Shown: one piece after another, positions 31,505 through 41,500 of the stretch
Layout of the letters: each line of letters begins with the position of its first letter
Numbering within the stretch: the first letter of the stretch is position 1
From: Oscillospiraceae bacterium
Lineage (GTDB): Bacteria; Bacillota; Clostridia; Oscillospirales; CAG-272
NCBI GenBank assembly: GCA_015065105.1
Contig: SVQZ01000010.1
Location: 1 to 64,000, forward strand
Direction: 5' to 3'
Length of the DNA stretch: 64,000 nucleotides
The notes under the pieces: model-generated
What the model was told of the DNA's origin: nothing
Seen by the model: only the letters and a program-made list of their open reading frames with translations
Database searches by the model: none
Translations under genes and position numbers: made by a program

Positions 31505-32191
31505 ATGTTAGAGCAATTAAAAGAAAAAGTATTTAAAGCTAATCTTGAGCTTCCCCGTTACGGCCTTGTTACCTTTACCTGGGGAAACGTTTCCGGAATA
31601 GACCGCAAAAAAGGTCTTGTAGTTATCAAGCCCAGCGGTGTTGACTATGACGTTATGAGTGCCGATGACATGGTAGTAGTTGACCTTGAGGGGAATTTGG
31701 TAGAGGGTAAATGGAAGGCATCCTCGGATACCCCCACCCATCTTGTTCTCTATAAAGCCTTCCCGAATATCGGAGGTATAGTTCACACACATTCGAGAAA
31801 CGCTACCTCCTGGGCTCAGGCGGGTATGGATATCCCGGCACTTGGTACCACCCACGGCGACTATTTTTACGGCGATATTCCCTGTACACGTAAGATGACC
31901 CATGCCGAGATAGCGGGTGAATACGAAAAGGAAACGGGAAGGGTTATCGTTGAAACCTTCAAGGATAAAAATGCCGACGATATTCCCGCGGTTCTCGTCA
32001 ATTCACACGGACCCTTTACATGGGGTACCGATGCGGAAAATGCCGTACATAACGCGGTCGTTCTTGAAGAGCTTGCGTTTATGGCTTTTCAGGCAAAGAT
32101 GCTCAATCCCTCGCTCGAAGCTATGCAAGGAGAGCTTCTTGACAAGCACTATCTTCGCAAGCACGGTGCGAATGCCTATTACGGGCAGTGA
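31505..32191 (+). CDS. araD: L-ribulose-5-phosphate 4-epimerase / class II aldolase
   Basis: [55 protein letters not shown]. Confidence 0.9.
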   Translation: MLEQLKEKVFKANLELPRYGLVTFTWGNVSGIDRKKGLVVIKPSGVDYDVMSADDMVVVDLEGNLVEGKWKASSDTPTHLVLYKAFPNIGGIVHTHSRNATSWAQAGMDIPALGTTHGDYFYGDIPCTRKMTHAEIAGEYEKETGRVIVETFKDKNADDIPAVLVNSHGPFTWGTDAENAVHNAVVLEELAFMAFQAKMLNPSLEAMQGELLDKHYLRKHGANAYYGQ

Positions 32192-32302
32192 AAATCGGAC
32201 ATAAAGCTTCAGAAAACCGCTTTATTTCGATTCATGAAACGAAGCAATTTACCGTAAAATAAAAAATGCAAATTATTATATAAATGACTGAAGGTGCAGA
32301 CT

Positions 32303-34597
32303 ATGAATAACGGTAACGCAAATATAACGGCGCTTCTTAAAAGAGGATATCTTGCTCTTGAGGATAAAGAGTGGGATAAGGCTGATTCGTTTTTTGAGCA
32401 ATCCTTGAATCTTGATGCCGAATCGGCAGAGGCTTATCTCGGAAAGCTCATGGCAGAGCTTAAGGTTTCGCATAAGTCGGAGCTTTCAAAGCTTTCGGTA
32501 CCCTTTGACAATAGTGCTGATTATGCAAAGGCTATACGCTTCGGAGACAGTGCGCTTAAAGAGGAACTTGGCTCTTATATCTCGGAAATTACAGCAAGAA
32601 ATGAATCAGAGAGGGCGGAGGCTGTATATTCCGAGGCGAAGAAGACTATGGAGCATGCCTGCGCTGCGGCAAACGGTATGGCTTTGTATAAGAAAGCAGC
32701 GGAAGGCTTTGCCGCGATTTCCGGTTATAAGGATTCGGATAAATTAAATGAAGACTGTCTCAAGCTTGCCGAACAGCTTCGCTGTGATAATATTCTTAAT
32801 GCTGTTAAAAAGGAGTATTCCTCGGCAGATATTCCCCGTCTCGGTCAGCTTATAGAAAACCTTATGCAGATAAAGAATTGGAAGGATGCATCTTCTGTTA
32901 TAGAGGAATGCAAAAAGAGAAAAGAACAGCTTGAAACAGATCGTAAAAACGGTATAATTTCCGCGTCAAGGAATGCGCTTAAGGGCAGTGACGTAAAACG
33001 TATCGAAGCGCAGATACCCGTCCTTTCATCGCTTAACGGTTACGCGGATTCAAAACAGCTTATATCCGAATGTGAGAAGAGAATACAGGAGCTGAATATT
33101 GAAAAGAAGGAAAAGCTCGAAAAAAGAAGGACTCGTAATGCAGTATTCAAAAAGGCAGCGATAATTACTTCCGCGGTTCTGGCAGGTCTTATAGCTATTA
33201 CACTTCTTTTATCCTTTTTAATAATCCCCGAGATAAGATACTCAAGGGCAACGAATTTATATAACGAAGGAAAATATGTTGAGGCAAGACATATATTCGT
33301 TAACCTTAATAACTACAAGGACTGTATGAACCGTATAAGCGACTGTGACGAAAAGCTTTTAGGTATTGACTATAAAAATGCTCTTGAGCTTCTTGAAAAG
33401 GGCGAGCTCAGTAAAGCAAAAAAGGCATTCCGCAAGCTTAAGGATTTCAAAAACAGTCCCGACATGGTAAAGGAATGCGATTACCGACAGGCGCTTATAT
33501 TGATGAAGGACGAAAAATTTGAGGAAGCTTTGAAGATTTTCATGGCTCTCTATGATTACAGTGATTCTATTGAAAAGATCGAGGCGATCGCGGCTTCATA
33601 CAATGACGACGTTTATACTGTGGCGGTAACCTACGGTAAGCTTGCGGAGCTTGATCCCGGGTTCTGGGAAAAGAGCCGTGATCTTTGGGGTGAGATAACC
33701 CGCCGTCATACCGTTTCTGCAGGATGGAACTATACCGTTGCCGTAAGAAGGGACGGTACTGTTTATGCCACCGATGTTGACCTTTCCTCCGATTATCAGT
33801 ACGGTCAGGCGGACGTGGAGAATTGGGAGGATATAATTGCCGTTGAGGCAGGCTGGGACCATACCGTAGGTCTTAAGAGTGACGGTACCGTTGTTGCTGT
33901 CGGTAACAATGAGGACGGTCAGTGTAACGTTGAGAATTGGACGAATATCGTTGCGGTAAATGCAACAAGCTCTGAAACCTACGGCTTAAGAGCCGATGGC
34001 ACCATTATATCTACCGTATCAGATGAACCCGATTCTTCAAGCGCTGTTATTATGGACGGCGATTACGGTAATACTGTCTTGCTTAACGACGGAACCGTCC
34101 CCGGAACGGAATGGAAAAACATGATAGACGTAGCCGATAACAATATTTGTGTGGGTCTCGGTTCGAACGGTAAGATAGTTATCGACGTTCCCGGTTATTA
34201 TGACGATATGGTTCCCAATACCAACGATTTCGGAAGTAATATTATAGATATAGACAGCTCTATGTATTACATAGTTGCTCTAAGATCCGACGGTACGGTA
34301 ATTGCCTTTGATAAGGAAAGCGGAGAATATATCAGCTCGGTTAAATTATGGGAAAATATCGTTCAGATAAGCTCTAACGCTTCGCATATAGTCGGCTTGA
34401 CTGCGGACGGAAAAGTTGAATCTACATACGGAGGTGTTTCTTCCTGGAATGACGTTATCGTGCCTGATCATCTTATCGACAAATTGGTGATACCGGAAGA
34501 GCCTGAGGAAAAGCCCGAAGACACGGAAGCCGTAACAGACGGAGATTCGGAAGCAGAGACGTTTGCAGCGCAAGAGGAAGTGACAGAGGCGGCTTAA
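32303..34597 (+). CDS. TPR-like membrane protein with C-terminal RCC1-like repeats
   Basis: TM at ~aa 290 (AAIITSAVLAGLIAITLLLSFLIIP); repeated VAxxAGWxHTVxLxxDGTVxAxG (GWNYTVAVRRDGTVYATD, GWDHTVGLKSDGTVVAVGNNEDGQC). Start set at 32303 after gaaggtg. Confidence 0.8.
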   Translation: MNNGNANITALLKRGYLALEDKEWDKADSFFEQSLNLDAESAEAYLGKLMAELKVSHKSELSKLSVPFDNSADYAKAIRFGDSALKEELGSYISEITARNESERAEAVYSEAKKTMEHACAAANGMALYKKAAEGFAAISGYKDSDKLNEDCLKLAEQLRCDNILNAVKKEYSSADIPRLGQLIENLMQIKNWKDASSVIEECKKRKEQLETDRKNGIISASRNALKGSDVKRIEAQIPVLSSLNGYADSKQLISECEKRIQELNIEKKEKLEKRRTRNAVFKKAAIITSAVLAGLIAITLLLSFLIIPEIRYSRATNLYNEGKYVEARHIFVNLNNYKDCMNRISDCDEKLLGIDYKNALELLEKGELSKAKKAFRKLKDFKNSPDMVKECDYRQALILMKDEKFEEALKIFMALYDYSDSIEKIEAIAASYNDDVYTVAVTYGKLAELDPGFWEKSRDLWGEITRRHTVSAGWNYTVAVRRDGTVYATDVDLSSDYQYGQADVENWEDIIAVEAGWDHTVGLKSDGTVVAVGNNEDGQCNVENWTNIVAVNATSSETYGLRADGTIISTVSDEPDSSSAVIMDGDYGNTVLLNDGTVPGTEWKNMIDVADNNICVGLGSNGKIVIDVPGYYDDMVPNTNDFGSNIIDIDSSMYYIVALRSDGTVIAFDKESGEYISSVKLWENIVQISSNASHIVGLTADGKVESTYGGVSSWNDVIVPDHLIDKLVIPEEPEEKPEDTEAVTDGDSEAETFAAQEEVTEAA

Positions 34598-34602
34598 ATT
34601 AA

Positions 34603-34636
34603 GTAAAATCTCCGCAGAAAACTGCGGAGATTTGTG
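34603..34636 (+). terminator. Rho-independent terminator
   Basis: AATCTCCGCAGaaaaCTGCGGAGATTtgtgactttg. Confidence 0.7.
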
Positions 34637-34707
34637 ACTTTGTCACGGAAATTATTTTGATTTAGGGTTATAATATAATCACAAAGAAAAAGAAAGGAGA
34701 CAAAACA

Positions 34708-35016
34708 ATGTCATTACTTCATATAAACAAAGAATTATTCGATGAAATAAAAGAATGCGATAAACCTATACTCCTTGATTTCTATGCAGATTGGTGCGGT
34801 CCCTGCCGTATGATCGCTCCTGCAATCGAAGAAATTGCCGATGAGCATCCCGAATATATAGTCGGCAAGATCAACGTTGACGAGGAGCCCGAGCTTGCAC
34901 AGCAGTTCGGAGTGTTCAGCATACCCCTTCTCGTGGTCCTCAAGAACGGAGAAATAGCAAATAAAGCACCGGGGGCACGGCCCAAGGCACAGATATTAAA
35001 GCTTTTAGAAGGCTAA
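34708..35016 (+). CDS. trxA: Thioredoxin
   Basis: PILLDFYADWCGPCRMIAPAIEEIA...VGKINVDEEPELAQQFGVFSIPLLVVLKNG. Confidence 0.95.
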   Translation: MSLLHINKELFDEIKECDKPILLDFYADWCGPCRMIAPAIEEIADEHPEYIVGKINVDEEPELAQQFGVFSIPLLVVLKNGEIANKAPGARPKAQILKLLEG

Positions 35017-35673
35017 ATCTCGAAGCTTTCTTTTATCAAGGATCTTAACGCCCTTGCGTGAAACTTCAACTATACCTTCGTTTGAAAAGTATTTCAGCAT
35101 ACGGGACACAACCTCACGGGCAGAGCCTATATACTTGGCTATCTGCTCATGGGTAAGAATAACCGTATCCGAAGAGGTTCTTGTCGCCTCGTCATATAAA
35201 AATATGGCGAGGCGTTTATCCATACTCATAAAAAGTATCTGCTGCATTACCCACATAACGTCCGAAAAACGGCTGACTGCCGTTTCAAGGGAGAATATCT
35301 TAACGGCAGGATCGCTTTCGCTTAATTCCGAAAAGGCTCTGCCGTCGATAACACAGCATTCGCTGTCCTCTTCGGCATCAATGAACACGTCAAAGGTAAT
35401 GCTTTGAATAACGCAGGAGGCTGAGAGCATACACATCTCTCCTTTGTGTAAACGGTAAAGGGTGATATCCTTGCCTTCCTCGCTCATTATGTATAAACGC
35501 AGACAGCCCGAACGGACTATAAATATTCCCGAGCAACCCTGTGCATCATGCACGTTACTGCCCTTTTTATACGAGATCGAAGTAGTATTATTTAAAAGAT
35601 AATTCTTTTTTTCATCACAGAGCTCTTCCCAAAACGGGAAGGTCTCTTCGAAAAGCTCTTCATATTTTTTCAT
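35005..35673 (-). CDS. Crp/Fnr-family transcriptional regulator
   Basis: cNMP-like domain; C-terminal HTH LTHEQIAKYIGSAREVVSRMLKYFSNEGIVEVSRKGVKILDKRKL. Confidence 0.88.
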   Translation of the reverse strand: MKKYEELFEETFPFWEELCDEKKNYLLNNTTSISYKKGSNVHDAQGCSGIFIVRSGCLRLYIMSEEGKDITLYRLHKGEMCMLSASCVIQSITFDVFIDAEEDSECCVIDGRAFSELSESDPAVKIFSLETAVSRFSDVMWVMQQILFMSMDKRLAIFLYDEATRTSSDTVILTHEQIAKYIGSAREVVSRMLKYFSNEGIVEVSRKGVKILDKRKLRDLAF

Positions 35674-36446
35674 AAGGTCAGTCTCTCTCCTGCCGAAATA
35701 TAGTGAATATTTTCGGCATATTTTTTCATGAATTCAAATTGCTGTGTACCCGTACAGTGACAGGTTAAAAACTCTGTCTTTTTTTCTGCTAAAAATTCTG
35801 CATAGCTCTTAAGAAGATCTCCCGGTTCAATATGCATAAAATGAAATCCTCCAACTATAGTGTCAACCTTAAACCAGGAGGCGATATTTAAAATTCCCTT
35901 ATGGGAGCAACCGCTGATAAGTACCCTTTTGCCCTCTTCCTCTATAAGTAAATATTGCTCGTGAAGGAATCTGTCAGGGATTATTTCTTCTCCGGATTTT
36001 TCGCAAAGACCGAAGGAACCGAATTCAAATCTCCTTTCCTTTTTGTTGCAGGAATAAAGGGTAAGTCCCTTTTCTATTTCATAAAGATCGTCGGTATAAA
36101 TTATACGTTCGTTGCTTTTAAGCTCAGGATCTATTCCTATGTAAACGCCCTCATGTCCGAACTGTTCGCCCTTGGCATTGCAGTTAAGATATACGGGTGC
36201 AGTTTTGTTTATTTCAAGAAATTTTCCAAGGCCGCCCGTGTGGTCGTTATGAGCGTGGGAGATAACAGCTAAATCGACCCTTGAAAGATCTATACCCAAG
36301 GTGTTTGCGTTTTGATAAAAAATATCGGTTTCACCCATATCGAAAAGTATCTTATTGTTTTTTGCTTCTATGTAAAGGGAGAGCCCATGCTCAAAGGCTA
36401 TATTCTCTTTAACCGAAGTGTTTTCGGTAAGCACCGTTATCTTCAT
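35670..36446 (-). CDS. MBL-fold metallo-hydrolase
   Basis: DLAVISHAHNDHTGGLGKFL, LISGCSHKGILNI, TCHCTG; 4-nt overlap with the regulator. Confidence 0.9.
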   Translation of the reverse strand: MKITVLTENTSVKENIAFEHGLSLYIEAKNNKILFDMGETDIFYQNANTLGIDLSRVDLAVISHAHNDHTGGLGKFLEINKTAPVYLNCNAKGEQFGHEGVYIGIDPELKSNERIIYTDDLYEIEKGLTLYSCNKKERRFEFGSFGLCEKSGEEIIPDRFLHEQYLLIEEEGKRVLISGCSHKGILNIASWFKVDTIVGGFHFMHIEPGDLLKSYAEFLAEKKTEFLTCHCTGTQQFEFMKKYAENIHYISAGERLTL

Positions 36447-36456
36447 ATTTCCACCC

Positions 36457-37002
36457 CTATTTATATGCTATGAATTTGGGCAGCTCATCGGGAGAGCCGA
36501 CCTGAATTATCAAAAGATCCTCGTCATAAAAGATCCACATTTCCTCATACCTGCCGTCAAGCTTGTAAAAAATACCATTATCGTATTCATTGCCAAGGTA
36601 TCTTGTATTTCCCACCACGGCAGTTTTGCCCTTTATCAGCTCGGCAAGGTCTATATTATTTTCATTATCCTCTATCTCTGCATTTTTTAAGAAATTTTCT
36701 ATATAGCTTTCGGGCAGAGTGAACTGTGTTTCCCTGAAATCACCCTCTATATATTCCATGTGTACCGTATAGAAAAAGAGGAATTTTTTAACGTCAAAGC
36801 TGTTTATCGAAATATCATACTTTTCATCATAGCAAAAAAGCTCGTTATATGAATGGTTTTTATCATATTTAGAAAAATCACCGTTATAATTACAAATAAT
36901 AAGCTTTTCCCCGGTTTTTATTTCAATATGGGGATATGCTATCAAAAAAACGGTGATAAGGATCAAAATTATACCGAATATAACTATCAATTTCTTTTTC
37001 AT
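36457..37002 (-). CDS. Hypothetical membrane-anchored protein
   Basis: MKKKLIVIFGIILILITVFLIAYPHIEI N-terminal TM; start set at 37002 after aaggagaaagagct. Confidence 0.6.
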   Translation of the reverse strand: MKKKLIVIFGIILILITVFLIAYPHIEIKTGEKLIICNYNGDFSKYDKNHSYNELFCYDEKYDISINSFDVKKFLFFYTVHMEYIEGDFRETQFTLPESYIENFLKNAEIEDNENNIDLAELIKGKTAVVGNTRYLGNEYDNGIFYKLDGRYEEMWIFYDEDLLIIQVGSPDELPKFIAYK

Positions 37003-37659
37003 AGCTCTTTCTCCTTTTGAATTTGTATTTATTATAGCATATCGGAGAGGAAAAAACAAGCGCAATGAACATATCAATGTCCGTTGCGCTTATTATATTA
37101 ATTTAAATTTTTCTCTTCGGGTCCTTCCTGTTTTTCTTCTGCCGGATCAGCTTCACAAGCTATACAACGGTAAAACACCGCCTACAACAAACAAATGATG
37201 CTCCATATTGCATAAACCGAGACAACAACAAATAAAGCCAACGAAAAAACTTTGCTCTGTCATAATTTAAGGAGGGAGATATGACATCCTGTATATTTGA
37301 AAAATTAAAGCTTGATTTAGAGCTTACACTTGCACGATCAGCATAAAACAAGATGGCAATAAAGCAGGTAATACAGCGTAGATCCATCTGTCCTTCAGCC
37401 CTTGCAACACCATTTTTTTTACTTTCTTGTATCATATATAAATCTCCTTTATATGTAATCATTATAATTTTCTATATTCAGTATAACAAAACGGTATATG
37501 CTTGTACAACCGAGAATGATTTTGTATATGATCCTGCTTGTGAAATTATGACGATTTTATCTGAAAAATTTTAAAAACGCTTGCGTGATACTTGTGACTG
37601 TGCTATAATGATTTCTGTTATTTATGATTGGTTATTTTATCAAAGAGGGAGTTTAAAAT

Positions 37660-37743
37660 ATGAAACGATTCAAAATAGTATTGTTATGCTGCGCGGCCCT
37701 TTTACTTACATCTTGTTTCTTTGTAAATAAAAACTATTGTTGA
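37660..37743 (+). CDS. 27-aa mini-lipoprotein precursor: MKRFKIVLLCCAALLLTSCFFVNKNYC
   Basis: ATG after gagggag; signal peptide and lipobox LTSC, stop TGA nine residues after the cleavage point. Below the ORF-track size cutoff. Confidence 0.5.
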   Translation: MKRFKIVLLCCAALLLTSCFFVNKNYC

Positions 37744-37767
37744 CTTAATCAGATAATATGGTATAAT
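37740..37767 (+). promoter_or_regulatory. Sigma-A-type promoter
   Basis: TTGACT-16 nt-TATAAT upstream of 37861..39036. Confidence 0.65.
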
Positions 37768-37860
37768 AAATACATAGTTTAGCCTGATTTTGATATTATG
37801 CAAAATTCCTGCGTCATTTTTGTTTATATTAATAACAGTTCTAATTAAAGGGGTTTTATT

Positions 37861-39036
37861 ATGAGATTTTTAAAGGGTAAAGACGGTAGAACAAATCACC
37901 AAAAAATCATTGCCGGTACTACTGTATTAGGTGTATTGCTAATCAGAGAATTGTTTCCTTTAGAAAAAATGGAATTGTTTTTTTCATCCTTTATCAACGT
38001 TTCGTGGATCGTTTATGTCCTGTCGTGGTTTATACCATGGCTTGTTGATGTTGCCGGTTTTGCAGCAATATTTTGGCTTTTTTCTGTGATTTATAAGAAG
38101 TGGTGGGAAAGAGCACATAAAGACTATTATCTTGAAGGTATCTGGCTGCATATACATGATAAAGAGAATCCGAGAACCGGTTTGGTACAGATCAATCAGG
38201 ATTTTTATAATATTGATACGGTAAAAGCGATCAACGTTGATCCAAATGCAGATGATCCTGCTAAAAGACAAACCGAATGGGAGTATATAGGAAATACGTT
38301 CAAACCTGCTCCCATAGATTATTTGGTAAGCTGTTATTCAGCTTTGAGAAGAGATACCAGCGGTAAATACGGAGTTCATGTTTTTTCTAACCCCGAGATC
38401 TCAGAAAAGGGTTATCCCGTGAAAGTCAAGGGCAGGTTCGGAGATATTATAAAAAAAGAAAATTTGCATACCACCGAGGTTTATGATAAGACGGGAAAGC
38501 TTTATCTTTTTAAATTAAGTAAAGACGGAATCGATCTTTCAAAGAAAGAAATAAAAGAACTGTTAAGAAATCCTTCAAGACTTGCAAATATAAATAATTA
38601 TGAAAAATTGAAGAATTCCGAGTACGGTAAAATGTTAAAGCAAGTTATGGAAAAAAACGGAATACTTCAAAGTTATAATTATCTTTCGGAAAAAATCAAA
38701 GCTTCTCCCACTACGGATATATCTGTAAACGAGCTTGATGTAATTACGATCAACCTGTTATTCCGTATTATTTTTTCGGACGGCAGAGTTAATCAGAATG
38801 AGGTAGATCTTATAAATGATTTGTTTAAAAAGGACTGGAAACGCGATTATATAAACTCTCTTGATTCAGGTTCTGTAATAACCAAATTGGATGTCTTAAA
38901 ATCGGATGAAACTATGTTAAGAGTTTTTAAAGAAATAATCATAGAGGCGTGTGTATATATAATCAAGCTTGACAATACTGTACATACTGACGAACAGCAA
39001 TGTTTGGACAGTATCAAAGCATTGCTTGAGGATTAA
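37861..39036 (+). CDS. Membrane protein with C-terminal TerB-like domain
   Basis: Two N-terminal TM segments; LDVITINLLFRIIFSDGRVNQNEVDLINDLFKKDW...CVYIIKLDNTVHTDEQQCLDSI. Confidence 0.6.
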   Translation: MRFLKGKDGRTNHQKIIAGTTVLGVLLIRELFPLEKMELFFSSFINVSWIVYVLSWFIPWLVDVAGFAAIFWLFSVIYKKWWERAHKDYYLEGIWLHIHDKENPRTGLVQINQDFYNIDTVKAINVDPNADDPAKRQTEWEYIGNTFKPAPIDYLVSCYSALRRDTSGKYGVHVFSNPEISEKGYPVKVKGRFGDIIKKENLHTTEVYDKTGKLYLFKLSKDGIDLSKKEIKELLRNPSRLANINNYEKLKNSEYGKMLKQVMEKNGILQSYNYLSEKIKASPTTDISVNELDVITINLLFRIIFSDGRVNQNEVDLINDLFKKDWKRDYINSLDSGSVITKLDVLKSDETMLRVFKEIIIEACVYIIKLDNTVHTDEQQCLDSIKALLED

Positions 39037-39066
39037 TTTAATTTTGATTAAAAGGAATAATCGAAT

Positions 39067-39834
39067 ATGGAATTTAACGAAATTATTGAACTGGTTATAA
39101 AATCTGCAGATCTTGTATTTGACAGTGAACTTAAGAACAACGTTAACATGAAAGGAACGGCAGATTTTGTAACCGCAGTTGATCTTAAGATCAGCAGTTA
39201 TCTGAAAAATGAATTAAAAAAATTAACTCCCGATATAGGCTTTATGAGTGAAGAGGAGGAAGGCTTTTCAAAAGGAAAGCGTTGGATACTTGACCCGATC
39301 GATGGAACCACCAACCTCGTTTATGATTACAATATGAGCTCGGTATCACTTGCTTACTATAACGGAACCAAGGTTGAATTCGGTGTAATATACAATCCTT
39401 TCAACAAGGATCTGTTTACTGCAATATCCGGTGAAGGTGCTTATCTTAACGGTCAAAAACTTGAAGCCGCTCCAGACAGAGAGCTCGATAGCTGCCTTAT
39501 TGAATTCGGTGCAGGATCAACCAAAAAGCAATATACCGAGGAAAGCTTTGCTATAGCCAAAGAGGTATTCGCAAACTGCCTTGACTTAAGACGTATCTGT
39601 TCCTCAGCATTGGCTATCGCATACGTTGCGGCAGGAAAATTAAACGGTTATTTTGAAAGGGTATTAAAGCCCTGGGATTATGCCGCCGCTGTTTTAATGC
39701 TTGAAGAGTGCGGAGCGCTTTCTTCCGATTGGGAAGGTAAACCTATTCAATTTGAAACCCCTTCAAGCTTTGTATGCGGAACCCCGAAAGCATATAATTT
39801 CTTGCTTGAAACGATTCAAAAAAACAAACAATAA
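39067..39834 (+). CDS. suhB: Inositol monophosphatase family protein
   Basis: ADFVTAVDLKISSYL, GFMSEEEEG, WILDPIDGTTNLVYD, LKPWDYAAAVLMLEECGA. Confidence 0.93.
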   Translation: MEFNEIIELVIKSADLVFDSELKNNVNMKGTADFVTAVDLKISSYLKNELKKLTPDIGFMSEEEEGFSKGKRWILDPIDGTTNLVYDYNMSSVSLAYYNGTKVEFGVIYNPFNKDLFTAISGEGAYLNGQKLEAAPDRELDSCLIEFGAGSTKKQYTEESFAIAKEVFANCLDLRRICSSALAIAYVAAGKLNGYFERVLKPWDYAAAVLMLEECGALSSDWEGKPIQFETPSSFVCGTPKAYNFLLETIQKNKQ

Positions 39835-39837
39835 AAA

Positions 39838-39865
39838 ATTCCATCCGTTTTATTCGGATGGAACT
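39838..39865. terminator. Hairpin between convergent suhB and spoVT
   Basis: TTCCATCCGttttattCGGATGGAActttgctttt. Confidence 0.65.
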
Positions 39866-39891
39866 TTGCTTTTACGGCTATTTTTAAAATA

Positions 39892-40443
39892 TCAGCTTTC
39901 GAGCTGCTTGCTTAAAAAGGATGCTGCGGTCTGAATCAGCTTTTTTTCTGTTTCGATGTCAAGCTCGCAGCTTTCATCCTCCTTGCAGAGAGAATAGATA
40001 CAGCCGGTAATATCACCCTCGGTGATGATAGGCATCGCCACCGAAGTATAAAAACCGTCGCTTACGTCATCGCAGGGGTTGAAGTGTCCCTTTTCATCCT
40101 CACAGATGTAAAGAGTTCTGCTCTCGATTATTTCTTCAGCCTCCTTTGAAATTCTCTTGTCCTGATAATCCTTTTTGGGTACTCCCGCCGAGGCGATCAC
40201 CGAGTCGCGGTCGGTAATAACTACGTTAAGACCGCAGGTCTTTGAAAGTGACTGTGCATATTGCTCCGCAAAGGCGTTGAGCTCCCCAATTGGAGAGTAT
40301 TTTTTGAAAATGACCTCTCCTTCTCTGTCGGTAAATATTTCCAAAGGGTCTCCCTCACGGATACGCATGGTTCTTCTTATTTCCTTGGGGATAACTACAC
40401 GTCCCAGGTCATCTATTCTTCTTACTATTCCTGTTGCTTTCAT
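39892..40443 (-). CDS. spoVT: Stage V sporulation protein T (AbrB N-terminal + GAF-like C-terminal)
   Basis: MKATGIVRRIDDLGRVVIPKEIRRTMRIREGDPLEIFTDREGEVIFKKYSPIGELNAFAEQYAQSL. Confidence 0.95.
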   Translation of the reverse strand: MKATGIVRRIDDLGRVVIPKEIRRTMRIREGDPLEIFTDREGEVIFKKYSPIGELNAFAEQYAQSLSKTCGLNVVITDRDSVIASAGVPKKDYQDKRISKEAEEIIESRTLYICEDEKGHFNPCDDVSDGFYTSVAMPIITEGDITGCIYSLCKEDESCELDIETEKKLIQTAASFLSKQLES

Positions 40444-40508
40444 ATATAAAAATCTCCTTGATTTACAGTTGCTGATAATAGTATCTGTAAAACAAGGGGA
40501 TTTATACT
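40346..40508 (-). repeat. Master copy of the spoVT-5'/promoter repeat (in the intact gene)
   Basis: gggtctccctcacggatacgcat...gatttatact shared with the four copies below. Confidence 0.85.
40479..40507 (-). promoter_or_regulatory. Sigma-G (forespore)-like promoter of spoVT
   Basis: Minus strand GTATAAA-15 nt-GATACTA, near the sigma-G consensus; recurs in the displaced copies. Confidence 0.6.
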
Positions 40509-40584
40509 TGTACGTTAAGTTAATTTACTTTTTGGCGTAAGTGTGTTATAATGAATTAAATTACATATTTATAGGGGCTCTGAG

Positions 40585-41397
40585 ATGTTACGAAGTAATA
40601 AAGGAAAAACAATCCAACGCAAAAATGCTTTAATCGAACTTTATAATAAGTATTATTGTGAAAAAGGCGTATGTAAATACTATAAGACTTGTTCCAAGCA
40701 AGCATTAGCTGACAATTTAAACGCAGGCTATGATTCTTCTTTAGCTGCAATGGTTGGAGAAAACTATGATATTGAGATAAACGATGAAAAAATTAGAATT
40801 CTTATTGTAGGTAAAGAAGGAAGAAACAAAAACGATTCACAGCATTCCCCAAAACGCCTTTTAGGTTTTCTGAATGAAGGAAAAGTAAATCTGCATTATA
40901 GAGAGACCTATAAAATGTTATGCGAAATGTTTAATTATAATTGGAATAATGATTCTATTGAAGATAGCAATAAATTTTTATTTAAGCCCGATAGTGTTTT
41001 GACGTGTTTTTCTTTGACAAATTTATATCGTTGCTCCTTTAAAAAGTATCCCGAGCAAGTAAAAGGTGTTAAAAACTATCCTATTCAAACAGAAAATTGC
41101 CTAGAACTTTTAAGGGAAGAAATAAGCATTTTAGAACCAACAATCATCATTCTTCAAAAAGCAGGTCTGCATGCAAGTGATATATCAAGAGATGCTATTG
41201 AACTTACAGATACACTTTTTTATAGTGAAACAATAGATTCATATATCATTGAAACGATACACCCAAGCAACTATGGGAAATGGTATAACGAAGCTTATCC
41301 ACGCTTTTCAAGAGACGTAAAAAAACTTCGTTTATTAAAAAAGCTTCCTCCAGAGGATTTAATAACAACAGATGCCTTAAATAAGTTGACTGATTGA
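40585..41397 (+). CDS. Uracil-DNA glycosylase-superfamily-like protein (cassette 1 cargo)
   Basis: IRILIVGKEGRN, LLREEISILEPTIIILQ, IETIHPSNYGKWYNEAYPRF resemble UDG-like motif order; by eye only. Confidence 0.45.
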   Translation: MLRSNKGKTIQRKNALIELYNKYYCEKGVCKYYKTCSKQALADNLNAGYDSSLAAMVGENYDIEINDEKIRILIVGKEGRNKNDSQHSPKRLLGFLNEGKVNLHYRETYKMLCEMFNYNWNNDSIEDSNKFLFKPDSVLTCFSLTNLYRCSFKKYPEQVKGVKNYPIQTENCLELLREEISILEPTIIILQKAGLHASDISRDAIELTDTLFYSETIDSYIIETIHPSNYGKWYNEAYPRFSRDVKKLRLLKKLPPEDLITTDALNKLTD

Positions 41398-41400
41398 AGA

Positions 41401-41437
41401 AACAGCGGAGTGATTTCACTCCGCTGTTTCTTTATAT
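41401..41437. terminator. Cassette terminator 1
   Basis: AAACAGCGGAGTGatttCACTCCGCTGTTTctttat. Confidence 0.85.
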
Positions 41438-41500
41438 CTCTCCCCCACACTATGTATTGCAATACAAAACCTGTCGAAATCTGTCAATGAGTTATGGAAC

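Noticed and set aside
37160-37462. 100-aa minus-strand ORF with a good RBS (MIQESKKNGVARAEGQMDLRCITCF...)
   Set aside because: Translation does not look like a folded protein; possibly a frameshifted remnant, insufficient evidence to call
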